From: Camillea tinctor | Lineage: Eukaryota > Ascomycota > Sordariomycetes > Xylariales > Xylariaceae | Length of the DNA: 64,000 nucleotides | Direction: 5' to 3' | Assembly: GCA_022578605.1 (NCBI GenBank) | Contig: MU394113.1 | Span: forward strand, 62,001-126,000 | Shown here: positions 23,385 to 36,154 of the stretch, one piece after another | Numbering within the stretch: the stretch's first letter is position 1 | How the letters are laid out: each line of letters opens with the position of its first letter | Program-made: the position numbers and the translations under genes | Notes under the pieces: generated by a model | What the model was told of the DNA's origin: nothing | The model's database searches: none | What the model saw: the letters and a program-made list of their open reading frames with translations, nothing else

Positions 23385-26021
23385 GAGAGCAATCTTGTCT
23401 GTTCGTTCAGCATCTGTCTCGCGTGACCTTTTTTTTATACTTTTATATATACCTCTCTATTTGGTGGCATGTTAGGCAGGCAGGCATTGGTTTGCATATC
23501 GGCATTCTCATCCGGTGTTTCTCTATCCCTTTTTTCTTCATTTTTTTCTACTCTCTAGTCATACTATCCATGGATTAGGACGGTATTATTGCAAGTGCAA
23601 AATAGGAGAAAAGAAGGAGGAGGAAAAGGGAGGCGATCATCGGCATCATCATCAGCAGCATCGTTGCGTTGCATTGGATTGCATCAACTATATAAAAGAG
23701 CGAAGAAAAAGAAAGAAAAAGCTATTTACAGTTTTAGTAGTAGCTTTTGGATCACTTGGGTTTTTTTTCCTGCATTGGCGAGGCGTTTTTTTTATTTCGT
23801 CTTCTATTCTAACGGGTTCTTCCTATTTCATCATTGGGTTGGTTTGTTCTGTTTTTTTTTTTTTTACACTTGGTTCTAGGGGAAGGGATAGGGGTATGGG
23901 ATTGATGGGCTTAGGAGGGATTGAACTTGCTCAAACAGAAGAGCTGAAGCTAGGTGACTGAGTAGTAAAAGGAAGGAAAAGGGAATAAAAGAGGAGGGGA
24001 TCTATAGGCTAGGTAGATACACATAGCCCACCTCCGTAGAGGATTCCAATTCTGGCTTTGATCTTTGATTTTTTTGATTTGTTTTTCAGCCCTGTTTCCC
24101 CCCTCTTATCTTCTCTAGTTAGCTGTATCCCCTCTAGTGCACAATTGTAGTTGTAAGTATGGGTGAGGCAGGTTAGATTCCCTATTTTAATACCTGAATG
24201 TACTAGCAAGAATATAAAAATACTAGATGATTAGAGGAGACACAAGACAATTCGGTAAATAGTAATTGGTCTTCCCTGTTTACATTCTAAGCTTCGTGGT
24301 AGGTTACATAGTTGAAACCTGTACGATACTTCAAAGAATTGGGGGAGAGGGGCAGGGGCAATTTTTCTAATACCTACTCCTATAGAAGATTTAAGAGTGA
24401 TACCTATTCTATTGCTACTTATTCTAAATGTTCTTTGAATAAAAAGTGGTTATGCATTTGGTTAGATACATATTCTGGGTGCGTACATATTTATCTTGTT
24501 CTTTCTTTCTTTTTGCTCTTCTTTTTCTTTTCCTTCTTTTCCTTCTTTTCTTTGTTTCTTTTTTTTTACCTTCTCTCTTTGCAGCTCCAGTGGGTCGGTC
24601 GCATCTAGGTCTGTGGCTTTTGATTGGCCACTGTGGATTCCTTTTTATTCATTGAACCCCCAAAAGAAAAAAGAAAACAGGAAGAAAAAAAAGAGAGAAG
24701 AAAAGGAAAATAAAAGTATATTCCTAAAAAGATGCACAACCCCCATGCTTCGTGTGAAATGGAGCAAAACATCTTCATTGGATCATTCAAGCTTAAGAAA
24801 TCCAATTAGATAAAGTAAATAATACATCCTTAACATAAGTAGTAGGCAGTGATTGGGAATTATACGTAGGGTAGAATGAGATATCGATAACTGCTGAGTC
24901 ATGACAGACAACAGTCCGAATTTCTGAATTTCTGTTGAGAGAAGTATTGGCTACTTGCAGGGTACTTAGATGGGGCGGTTTACACTCACAGCTGAAGCAT
25001 TAGCAATTGAGAGTACCCGCACAGACCGCAAGTTGAAGTAGATTTTCAGTGACTGGTACTTCGTGCTTGCTATTTTTTGTTTTAGCTAAGCCGAGACTTT
25101 GCACCTGAGGCACGCAACCGTGCCCCCACGATAGAACAAACAAGCGCCGATGCATTAAAAGAGAAAGAAAGACCTGAATGCGTCAATGTAATTGGGGATA
25201 GAAAAAGAAATAAAAAAGACATAATGGGGAGAGAAGGTATTAAAAAGGAATTGAAAGAAAGTGTGGAAATAAAAATGAGCAAAGAAAAAGAAGATAAGAA
25301 AAAAAACTCTTAAAAAGAGAAAAGAGAAAAAAAACCCGAAACCGTACAGATGGATAAAAAAAAAGAAGGAGGTTGCATTACGTGAAGACCAATAAGTAAA
25401 AAGTTGACCATACCGAAGTTGACAAGTCAGGGGCAATTTCCAGGGTGATGTGGCGCCACTGATTGGTTAGAGCGACTAAAGAGAAAAAAAAAAAAAAAAG
25501 AGAGGAAGGGGGGAACAGAAAGAAAAAAATTTCCCAGGAAAAAAAAAAAAAAAACTTCCTTCTGCATTCATCACACATACAGAATACCTACACACATTAC
25601 AACTACATCCATATACCCATACAATACACAGATATTCCATCCACCTTCGGTAGTGCGATTCGCCTTGTTGCATCAATCATACTACTAGATTTGTGGTTTA
25701 GGTATCTTTCTTTATTTCCCTTTTTGTCTTTTTTTTCTTTTTCTTTTCTTTTTTTCCCCGTCTTCTTCTTTTTTTTCTTTTAATTCTTTTTATTCCATTT
25801 TTCTTTTAGAAAGCATAAACAAAGAGAAGTCACAAACCTTCAATTACAAGGAGGTTGCCGCATCACCATCTTTTTTACCTTGAAGAAGACACAGGGAGAG
25901 AAATTGAAACCTGAATCAAGAGTTTTTAAGAAAATCAAATCTTAATTCTTATTCTTCTTCTTCATCTCTTTCCTTCTTGATCCTGATCCTGATCCTGTCT
26001 CGGGTCATCACGTTTTCAACC
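23385..26021. other. 2.6-kb low-complexity spacer
   Basis: Long pyrimidine-rich (for example 24490-24580 and 25690-25810) and purine-rich (25140-25560) tracts, with A or T runs up to about 18. Several overlapping frames translate to Phe/Leu/Lys-rich nonsense and are not genes. It probably covers the kinesin 3' UTR and the leader and promoter of the next gene. A GATCCT triplet repeat lies just before the next start codon. Confidence 0.65.
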
Positions 26022-27586
26022 ATGTTGCGCCGGAATGGAAATAGCAATGGGGCCTTCATCCCGAACCTCGCTATGCTTTTCAACGTAAGTGGTACCTTTT
26101 TTTTTTTCTTCTTTCCTTCTTTTCTTATTGATGTTCTTCCCCTGCTTAACTAAATGCCACTACTTGGTACTTCTTTTTTTTTTTCTCTTCACACTGCAGC
26201 AGCTCCTGAAGTTTTCTTTTTTTTCCTTTTCTTTTTTGATGTTCTTTTTCTTTTCTGTTCTTTTTCTTTTTCTTTCCCTTTATCTTTCTTTCTTTTTTTA
26301 AACACCCTCTCTTTCGTGCCTTTCTTGATTTCTTTTTTTTTTCTTAGTTAAAATTTCTTAACTATCGTCAATTTTATTGGAAGCTTTTATTCATGAATAA
26401 CCTTTCTCTTCCTCTCTCCTTCTCTACTTCTCCCCAATCCCAATTCATCTTTCCGAAAGTAAAAGTAAATCAAAATGAAGATGAAGTAGACGAAGAGGAA
26501 GGAGAAAAAAGAAAAAGAAAGAAAAAGAGAGAAGAAATAATTCGGACCACTTAACTAAAACAATAATTCAGTTTACAAATGTCAATATGACTGGCACGCC
26601 ACCACAACAGCACGTCGCACCCAATGCTGCCGGTGCTGCCAACCCCGGCGCCTTTGGCAGCGCTGTGGATCCCCGAGATCTAAACTATGAAGACAGTGAT
26701 CTCAATGCCATCACCCGCCGCCAGATGAACGAGGACATCAATGCTTACCGCTATGACCTCGACTTCTGCCGTAACCACCTGTCCAATCAGCCGGATCTTA
26801 CTCCTCAGGAGACCCGGACCCTGCAGATTCGTATCCTGGACTGTGGACATAACATCCGTCACTGCCAGCATCGCATTGAGCAGCTTGATGCCCAGGCCCG
26901 CAACGCTGCCTATGCCAACAGCCGGAAATCCCATTCTCACTACCGCAACGTCGGCAACCCCGGTTCGGGTTCGAGTGGCATCAAGAGACAGCGCATCAAG
27001 AAGGACACGGACGAGGATGCCGGCGTGGCTGCCGCCGCCGCCCTGTCCGAGGCCGATCTCTCGCAGCTGGCTCAGCTGGCCGGCACCAGCGGTGGCGCCG
27101 CTGCTAACACTATGTCGGTCCAACGTCTCGGCTTTTGGAAGTGTCGCCTCTGCACCTCGCAGAAGTATCTCGACGCCGGCGCCAACCGCGTGCCTAGTGA
27201 GCCCGGCAAGTGGCCGCTGAAGGATGTCTCCAAGATGCTGAACCACTTCCTCGACATGCACACCGAGCATGCCCCCGATGAGAGATGTCGCGAGTTGGGG
27301 GATGCTCTAGCCCAGAATCGTAAGTCAACCATCTTCCCCTCCCCCCTATCTAATATAAACCCCATAGGGATACGGCAATGTTGTTATTGTTATTAACACT
27401 AAACCAGGCGGACCTTTCGAGTACTGGTTGACGCGGACACGATCCCAGGACTTGGATGACCTCGCTGTCATAGATGACTACATCGAGATATTGCAGTCCG
27501 GGGCCCTGCCCGAGCCCCTCCGGAATCTAAACCGTGCAGCAGCTGCATTCCCCAACACCGTCGCGGGAGCCTACCAGCAGAAATGA
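26022..27586 (+). CDS. Conserved-looking protein with a C2H2/BED-like zinc motif, unrecognised
   Basis: Proposed exons 26022-26084, 26572-27319 and 27408-27586, 329 aa. The first exon (21 codons, MLRRNGNSNGAF...) ends at GTAAGT and joins in phase to the TTCAG acceptor at 26571 with a TTAACTAA branch site. If it is not used, translation starts at 26587 (303 aa). Residues quoted here are for the 303-aa form. A helical, charged region spans 40-105 and a basic stretch KRQRIKK at 133-139 may be a nuclear localisation signal. C186-x2-C189 is followed by H220-x4-H225, like a long-spaced C2H2 or BED finger. The C-terminus (after intron 2) reads RGPFEYWLTRTRSQDLDDLAVIDDY. Inference: a nuclear regulatory or DNA-binding protein. 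Long flanking non-coding DNA fits a regulator. The intron-2 join is confident, exon 1 moderately so. Confidence 0.75.
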
Positions 27587-30500
27587 GTTCCACAAGATCG
27601 AGGTTATCGGAAAGGGGGAACAACCTATTCACGTGCATTCCCTCGGTATGGATTGGCTGAGATAATGGGATTCAGACAGGAAGAATAAAAAGCTACCTGT
27701 CTTTTTCTTTGCATCTTCGATACCCTAAACAGTAAAGAAAAAAGAAAGAAAAAGGGTCAGGGAGAAGGCCGGACATTTCTCACCTGCACCTTTTTTATGT
27801 ATTATTGGTATTTGGAAGGGGGATTATATGCGCATTGTTTCCTCACTTTTTTTTTATCTGTGTTTTCTTGTTACATTTTTGTGTTTTTCTTTAAGAGAAA
27901 TACCCGGCTCATGCGATGATTTAGGGGGGGATCTCGTGGGAAGGGGCGAATCCGGACATAAAAAAATCATTTTTGCTCTCTTTTTCTCCTCCTTCCCTCG
28001 CTCCCTCTTTTTTCTCCCTTAGAGAATAGAACGATTCATTCAATCGGTGCTTGCCATGCTAGTGCCGCAACTTTCTGCTTGCATTTTTTCTTTTTCTTTT
28101 GATCTTCGCTGAACATGAGAGGGGATCGATCACTTGATAGAAAACAAAATCCTAGTGTTCTTCTAATGAGTACATACACGCACACATACTGCTTTGAGAA
28201 TGATTTAAGAACGGATGGATGGATTTCTCCTAGAATCTTGTGAGCGTTGGTGGGCGTCGGAAAGGGGTAAGCCCAGGGGGTAAAGGATGGGGAAAGGGAA
28301 ATGGTAAGGGACGGAAATGGGGAGGGGAAACTTGTGTGTTTAGGAGGATGTTAAGAGGTTAGAAATATTAGATTTGTTTCTCTCTCTTGCGTTTTGTCAC
28401 CAATCTGCATGGCAAGCAATGGATGACCTACAGGATGGAGTTGATATTGATATGGCCTGGTCTAGTCTGGTTTGACAGGGTATCGGCTTGGATATGTATC
28501 CTTCCCCCTTTTTAACCCCCTCCCCCCTTTTTTTTTATTCCTAGACAAGGGGGTAAGGGAGGAGGGTGAATCTTAACCTTAATTGCCTTAAGCTTTTTTC
28601 TTCCTCTTTCACCCGGATAACGCGATATGTGCCCCTCACTCTCTCTCTTTTCCTTATACCATATATATCCTTAGACCCTTAATATACCAATACCATTTAC
28701 CTAGATAATCAAGTCGGAGGGAAAGAGGAGGGGTTTCCGTCGTAGCTCATTGTATCAATTTTGCATCATGTCGTATATCGCAAACATTGTATCGCTTAGT
28801 ATTATGAGGGAATGGGATAATGGCGATAGAAAGAAAAAAACGAAGGGGAAGAGGAAGACAAAAAATTAGCGATGACGGCAAAAAAAATGTTTATATCGTG
28901 TTTGATAAGCGGGAGAGAACATAAAGAGGGGGGAGGAGAAAACACTGATTGAACGATGCGGGCTGATTGGTATGCATTGCGTTTGCTCCCTACTGGTCTG
29001 AGGACACTCACGTCGCCTTGAATTATCCGCCCCCCTCTGCTTTGCGTGTTGTCTTGATGGTACGTACTGTTGTATATGTGATCTAACTAGATTAGCTGTT
29101 TCCTTTTTTTTCTCTTTTCCAAAAAAAAAAAGAAGGAAAAAAAACAAATAGAAATAGCTTAGGATGCGGAAGAAACCCCCCTAGATATTCTTTATTTGTT
29201 CTTCGCACTTGATGCCTCTCACTGTAGCAGCAAATGGTTGAGGTGGGGAGGGAGAGGGGGTTATTTGCCCCTTTGTTCGTTACACGTAGGAGAGAGATGT
29301 CTTGGCATTCTGGTATAACCTATCTGTTAGGCCATGTTGTGCTGTTGGCCGTGGTTAAGCGTGAGAGTATAAGAGTATCACCTGAATTGGGGGTATCTAG
29401 TTATGGTATTTGGTTAATGAGATCTATAGATACTTAATTTGGGTAGGTAAGTGACTGGTCTGACGGGAGAGGGAGCATGAGGAATTTAGATAGGTTTATG
29501 GTATGCATTATGTTGATATCTTGAATTAAGCTGTTTCTTCTAGCCCCCTTTCTATTTGTAGAGATACTTTTTGTTAGGTAAATATGTGTATTGCTGTTCA
29601 TATTTTACCCGACTAATGTCCTGCCAACTTACAACTCATTATTTGGGTTTAGTGAGAATTGTGTGACGCAGGCAGGTGTAAGATCTTTGTGGCCTGATTA
29701 CACGCATGCTTACCTACCTATCCGCGGAATCCATTCCCATTCCCCGTATTCACTTTCTTTTAAGCACTAGATTATATGCTAGGTATTGTCTCCCCGAACC
29801 GATTTAACTCGTCGCCTCCTTAATATTTGGAACTCTCTCACCCCCCCTCTTTCTTTCTCCTGGAAGCGTGGGCCCGTAAATACCTATCTACTCATCCGAC
29901 TTCGTCCTTAAATTCCTGGATGATATCATAGTATGTAAGACCTCTACAGCCGCTGTTTTTGGGTGCAGCTTCGAGTGTTTTTCTTCATTTTGTAGAGCTG
30001 ATGGATAAAGGGGTCTGAAATTGGGGTTTGCACGTAAGGTTGAAATTTCGTATAAACAGCACGTGAATAGATAGATGTATATCGGATATATATGCCTAGA
30101 TCATCCTATTATACTCCAAGTTAGTGCCTTTAAACTAACCTACTTTATTTCCAATCGGCTTTTTTTTTTTTTTTTGCTGTTCTGTTCTGTCATAAGTTTG
30201 TCGTGGTACCATCGCACAGGAGTGGCGACAGCAAGGTCTTTTTCTCCCTTGCTAGTTGCTTTTATTATCGTCCTCCTTTCCGAACCCTTTCCTTCTTGGG
30301 TTAACCGAGCTCTGTTCCTAATGTTGTGGCCGTCGACAACATTGACGTGGATGGGATCATAAATTAAGAGACAGATAGCCTCGTACACGGCTCTGGGTTT
30401 GGTTCTACAAAATCCTGTGTCGCCGTAGGACAACGTCCTAATCCAGTCTTGAGAGAGGGGTGGGGGTTGGGGGAGGGAGTATAGAGAGATAGACATGTTT

Positions 30501-32497
30501 GAACGGCAAGGCGAGGCGAGAAGAGGCTCTTTGCCGTTAGTATCTGCAATGGCTAGTGAGCCCTGTGGTCCTTTTATGAGCCTCTTCCTATCAACCCCTT
30601 TCCCCTCCCCCCCTCACTCGCTTCCCCTCATTTTTTCGTAATCTTGTCCACTCTCGTCTCTGTTTGAGGTATACAGAATTCGACTCAAGCCTTTGATCGC
30701 ATGGTAGAGCCTTCGTCCTGATCGACAATACTCTTGTGCTTCGTTTCACGGGATCCTTTTTGATGTGTCACGTATCCCATCTACAAACCTGTATCTCTCT
30801 GTCTTGTGTCGTGTTAGGCTGAATACGGCGTAAAAAAGGAGAATTTATAGTCATGTTATTCACCATGACCTCAAAAAGGAGAAAAGGAGACAGGTTAGGA
30901 GAGAAAAGGATACGCACGTGGTATATTCTTCTGTCCTGTTAGCCGTGCTAGCCGTACTTGGTTTCCCTCTTCGGAGCTAGGCGCAGCGGCAGTGGGTGGT
31001 TGAATGTCATCAGGCTAGCTGGGCAGAGAGCGGGGGAATACAATCCCAACTAGTGTTTCCGTTGTTTGTTGGTTTGCTGACTACAAGTCAGGTAAGGTCA
31101 GGTTATAGAAGATAGGTAAGGTCGGTTCGGTTCGTCCATCTCGTTGGACAGCGTAATGATATTTGCGATAGCAAAAAGACAAATGGCATCCCTTTCGGCG
31201 GATAGGGGCCACATCGTATAGTGCAATTCTACCAGAGAGCCAATCCTGATTGCCGTTTTCATAAACATCATCCCACTAAATCAGGCAATATACGCAGCAC
31301 CTTTCTTCTATCAGTATGAAAAGCCCTTGTTCGTGTGCGACCCTGTGTTGTAGTATTGCTCTTAATTTCCCTATCTCTAGGTGCTTACTGTTAGCCAAAT
31401 GCTAGCGACCCTGTTTGCCTGATAGGATGGTGAGACTCTGGAGGAGGTCCGATGGTTTGTCTGGCTTGTGTTTCTCTGTGTTCTCCGTAAGCACCTTGCT
31501 GCCAGCCTCGCATGTCTAGTTTGATATACCACATCGGCATGCACAGCTCTGCTGGTGTCAATAACTATATCTCTGAGGAATCTAACGGAGATGCAACTCC
31601 ATGACCAGCGTCCCTGGTGATTCATTTTAGTCCAAGATTTTGTTCTTTTGCTTGTCTGTTCTAGATTGCGTAAACTTAATAGTCGGATGACCGCGTCCGC
31701 ATCTAGGCATCTGCCATCTGCGTAGTCCATTTCTGTCGATCAACCAGCGATTCAACGAGATTGGGCTATCTGATCACCGGTAGGAACTTGGGATCACCGG
31801 TAAGGACTTGGCAGGGATGGTGGAATGATGACGGGGATAGGTGTTGGGCGAATAGAACATAGGACCAATCCCCATCGCTTCCATATAGGGGATTTGGTTT
31901 TTATCAGACTTCCACTCTGCCGACCAATGAGTATCCTAGGTGTATGAAGGACTAAGAACAGGGATGAGTCGGATCATGGTAGAAGGATGCTTGTAGTGAA
32001 TCTGGCCAGGCGGTGCATGATGCAATGCAATCGTAGCATCAGACCTTTAACCCTCCCAGTTCGTTTCCCCAGACCCGAGAGAAGGTGAAGTGGGGAATGG
32101 GGGCTTGTACTTGCAGACAGCCTAGCGAATAGAGATGCAGCCAAGAGGGCGAGAACCCGACCCATTGGGAAGTTGAAAGCTGGGGGTATTTGGGATGGCT
32201 TCTCCACCTATAGAGGTATAGATTTACACGATGATATCTTCCATCGTCGTTACTGTTGACGGAACAGCCAAAACTGGCATTCCGTGCGCAATGTACTCGT
32301 CACACTATGGTCATTATAGTCATAACAGATTTATAAGTCTGGACTGTCTTCGTTAGCAGGCTCTTAGGATGACCCCCTTTCCCACTCAGACCCTGGACTT
32401 ACTTAAAGCTTGATAATCCCCTTCCAAAAAGTTGTTTAGTTGAAAACCAAGATCTTGTTTCCTAATCACAACTAAATACAACTACTCGAGTGTAACG
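27587..32497. other. 4.9-kb region without a recognisable gene
   Basis: Pyrimidine- and purine-rich tracts alternate with unique sequence. Short frames (for example 30140-30549, 31377-31730 and 31974-32207, all minus) have no domain or coding pattern. A 20-bp imperfect tandem duplication lies at 31772-31811. It may hold a long 3' UTR, a non-coding RNA or extended regulatory DNA; sequence alone does not say. Confidence 0.6.
31772..31811. repeat. 20-bp tandem duplication
   Basis: Two adjacent 20-bp units starting GATCACCGGTA, differing at two positions. They lie in the large gene-free stretch about 700 bp upstream of the polyol dehydrogenase. Confidence 0.8.
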
Positions 32498-34370
32498 ATG
32501 GACGGTTTTCAGATGAACGACCATAACGGCTATACTTATGGATCTACCAATGGCAGTATGAACAGCGATAAGAATGGTGTTACCATCAGCATCGCCAGCG
32601 CTATTACCGATGATGTTGCCAACATCAATGCTGACAGTATTGATATTGTCGAGCCAAGTGTCTTCGACTTCAAGAACCCGGCACTCCATGTTACCGCAGA
32701 CCATACACTGAAAATGGTCGATGCACCTATTCATGAGCCTGGGCCAGGAGAGGTGACGTTGCAGATCAAGTGCTCGGGAATCTGTGGGTAAGTTCTTAGA
32801 CGACTTCGGCGGGGTCGATTGTCGTTGCAATCGCAAGAATACGCCAGAACTGATAGATATGCTAACTTTTCGGTTCAGATCGGATATGCACCTATGGAAA
32901 TCAGGGCGCATTGGATCACTAGAAGTCAAAGGTGACTGCGTCTTGGGTCACGAGGCTGCCGGAATCGTACTGAAGTGCGGACAGGGGGTGACTGATCTCA
33001 AGCCAGGTGAGTCGCGTTAATAAAATCTAGAGTTGGGCTCTCTTGCTGGGGTTGAAACATCTCTTATGACCCCTGAATTAAGAGGAAACTGATATTCTTG
33101 ATAGGGGATCGAGTTGGTATCGAGCCCCAAGCACCCTGTGAGGAGTGCTTCCTCTGTATGGAAGGACGATACAACCTCTGTGAGAAAGTCAAGTTCTCTG
33201 GTATTTGGCCAGATAATGGAACAATCCAAAGATACAAAGTCCACCCAGCGAAGTGGCTATACAAGTCAGTATATCCCCAGATATTACAATATATGGGTAG
33301 TAGGTTAACACGCTATGTAGGATTCCGGACAATCTTACTTACTCGGAGGGCGCACTGCTTGAACCCCTGAGCGTGATTTTGCACGGCATTGCTGGAGCAA
33401 ATGTTAAACTTGGTCGACCTTCTCTCATATGCGGCGCTGGCCCTATTGGCCTCGTCGCGTTGGCTGCAGCTCGAGCTTCTGGCGCCCATCCTCTTGTGAT
33501 CACTGACATCAACCCGACACGACTTGTAAGTAAATCTTAAACTTAAGATAATCTTACGCTATATTATCAATGGGGAAATCTTGTTGTTTAGGGTTAGGAG
33601 AGGTTTATTCTACCGACCTGGTACGGGGATGGCAATGAAAATTGTCTTGGTCCTTCAAAAATTTTATTGCTGACCCTTCTGCTGTCAGAAATTTGCGAAA
33701 GAATTTGTCCCACACTGCAAAACCTACCTTGTCAATGAGAAGCTGAACGCAGAGGAGAATGCCAAGGAGATTAGAAAGTTGTATGGGGAGGATGAATATT
33801 CAGCACCGGCCTCGGTGATCGAGTGCACGGGTTTTGAGAGTAGTGTTTGCACGGCGGCGTTCGCCGTTCGAAGAGGAGGGACTATTAGTGAGTTACCCCT
33901 TCGGATCACCGTACCCCTATCCAACCTACCCAGCATAAGCTTTAACTCCTAATACGCAGCGGTGATTCTGAGCTCTGAAACATGTCAAAAAGCTGGATTT
34001 ACTGATTATGAATCCGTAGTGGTCATCGGCGTGGGTAGGCCCGTCATGAATAATGTGCCTTTCATGCATCTATCATTGGCCGAGGTGAGTGCTGCTTCCG
34101 ATCTGCCCAGATTCGCTAGTATTCCGCGTATGGGGACGGAGATAACTGATGCCGGAGTTGCTACAGATCAGCCTCAAGTTCATAAACCGCTACCGAGATA
34201 CCTGGCCTGCTGCCATCCAATGCCTAAGTGGTGGGGTTCTTGACTTAAACAAGTTGGTAACCCATACGTTCCCCCTGGAGAAGGCACTTGACGCATTCGA
34301 ACTGTGTGCCGATGCCGATACCTTCAATATCAAGGTTCACATTGTGGATGAGGTCAACGCCACGATGTGA
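32498..34370 (+). CDS. Zinc-dependent L-arabinitol 4-dehydrogenase / polyol dehydrogenase
   Basis: Seven exons: 32498-32787, 32879-33006, 33105-33264, 33321-33525, 33689-33887, 34020-34084 and 34167-34370, all in phase, 416 aa. Catalytic zinc ligands are C96 (GICGSDMH) and H121 (GHEAAG). Structural-zinc cysteines are C151, C154, C157 and C165. The Rossmann motif GAGPIGLVAL is followed by ITDINP; its acidic residue indicates NAD rather than NADP. EPQAPCEECFLCMEGRYNLC and the TITYL-like end VTHTFPLEKALDAFE match the fungal LAD/SDH/XDH group. Role: oxidation of L-arabinitol, xylitol or sorbitol in pentose catabolism, in the cytosol. Known LADs are about 360-380 aa; the extra ~50 N-terminal residues here are Asn/Asp/Ser-rich. 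The intron before exon 6 (132 nt) has an earlier decoy acceptor, rejected because it breaks GTI-VIGVGRP. Confidence 0.92.
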
Positions 34371-35914
34371 ATAGCGCTGGCGTGAGTGGATGTGTATGAT
34401 AGAGCTCGATAGCTTTTATGAATAGGTATTTTAGTTAGTACGATCTCGGCGTCGGGGGTGGTCGGATGGTGGGAAATGTACATTGCCAATATGCTCAGTC
34501 TCAATTATGATTAGGTCCTTGCATACGCGACACGACATTTATTTCTAACCCAGCACACAGTCTTGGTATCTTCTGAGACTCACAGACGGAGAGAAAATAC
34601 TCCGGCACGCGTGCTTGTGCTGCGTACTCAGTCTGGTTGCCGGTAAATATCCAAGGAAGCACTGCATGTTTCCGGCGTGATAACTCCGGCCCGAAGTGAA
34701 ACATACACTCACATTCATTACCACGTCCATTTTCACTCGAGGGCGATACTTATCCGTATTCATTGTGTGAGCGCAAGTGTGAGACCCGGATACGAATGTA
34801 GGTATGCCTGATTGTCCAAGAAGCAATGCAGGTTTGTAATTGATTAGATCGGACTTTCTCACAAAATATCAAGTTTCACATACTTCATGTGCCACTCTCG
34901 GCATCTCGAACGACCTACAACTTCTTTGTACTTGCGCGCGACGGCGAGGTCGGCCTCGCGAGTCCGCGAAACGGCGATATTAAAGCACCGCGTTCCGTGT
35001 TCTACTCTATGAGGTCTAAAAATGAGGGACGGACAATAGAACGGACCTGCAGAGATGAAGATGAATTCTAGAAAGAATGTCCTCATGTGAGTATCGTCGG
35101 TAATAAGTGATCGTGATACCTTTCCAGGTAGGAGCAGATCAGCCTACACATACACGCAGTTCAAGGAATCTCCCTGCATTGTAAGCATCCCTCTAGAAAT
35201 TGGCTTTGGGATAAATATTATGAAGACTCAACTTGAGATGGTGGCCTCGTTCCTAGCGGTTAAACCATATAGGTTATATATATAGTGGCAACTTTGTATA
35301 TCGGATTAGGTATTGTGAAGAAGATGGAAGAGAGAGCAGGGACACGAAGAACTAGCATAAGAGCCCCCTTTAACGTACTCCTTTTGCCCTTTCAACCCTC
35401 CCTCTATCTCTCTCAGGTTCTAATTTTTCAAATGTATTTACAAGTGTATACATACACAGTCATAGATAGTGTATTGAGTGATGTATATAACCTAGGTTAC
35501 GTAGATTATGTGATTACTTGGGTGTGATCATCATATATTCGACTGCCTTGTTAGACATATGCATATATTGAGTATTAAGTTGTCATATGTATTATATTAT
35601 GTTTATATTATATCCCTACGTAAGCTTCCTAGCCTCAACGCAATGCACGTAGCGTGTGGACTTTACTTACATCCTACATCAATTATACCATGCAGCTCTG
35701 GTAAGCACAAGAATCGCAGGATCGTGGCGCGCACTTCTCCAAACATCTCTCATGCCAACCCTCACCTGTCTAAAATCTCTGTATCTATCCGCCCGCAGGT
35801 CCCCCACACGAGACACCCGAGAAAGTTCAAACGCTGTGCGCAGCTCCTCGGCGTATGCAGACACTATAAGCTTTTCCCTCATCTTCCCCAACATCTCCAT
35901 GTTTATCGCCTTCC

Positions 35915-35937
35915 TTTTTTTTTTTTTTTTTTTTTTT
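35915..35937. repeat. T23 homopolymer
   Basis: Uninterrupted run of 23 T on the plus strand. It would encode a lysine run in the overlapping minus-strand frame. Confidence 0.85.
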
Positions 35938-36111
35938 CCCTTTTCGATATTGGCTGCCAGCTCGTCAAGGAGTTTTCTCGCCCAGTCTTTTTGGCTGTTT
36001 AGACAAGAAGTTTTCATTACCGACACGGGCATACGCTTCACGGGTTCTTTCCGTTGCCAACTCCATAGCAGCCCCTTGACATTACTTCTTGTTATCGCGG
36101 CGTCTACCGTC

Positions 36112-36154
36112 GGTGTGTGTGTGTGTGAGTGTGTAAGTGCGCGCGCGCGTGTGC
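36112..36154. repeat. Alternating GT/GC purine-pyrimidine tract
   Basis: (GT)n, a short interruption, then (GC)n and GTGTGC. Alternating purine-pyrimidine sequence of this kind can adopt Z-DNA; no function is shown here. Confidence 0.8.

Noticed and set aside
24312..25783. Several Phe/Leu/Lys-rich ORFs on both strands
   Set aside because: Translations of pyrimidine and purine tracts; multiple frames open at once.
31974..32207. Minus-strand frame with an apparent signal peptide (MGRVLALLAASLF)
   Set aside because: Short, no family and no supporting splice or promoter signals; hydrophobic starts occur by chance.
33960..34019. Alternative acceptor at 33959 in the polyol dehydrogenase
   Set aside because: It would insert residues before VIGVGRP and break the conserved segment; the acceptor at 34019 restores it.
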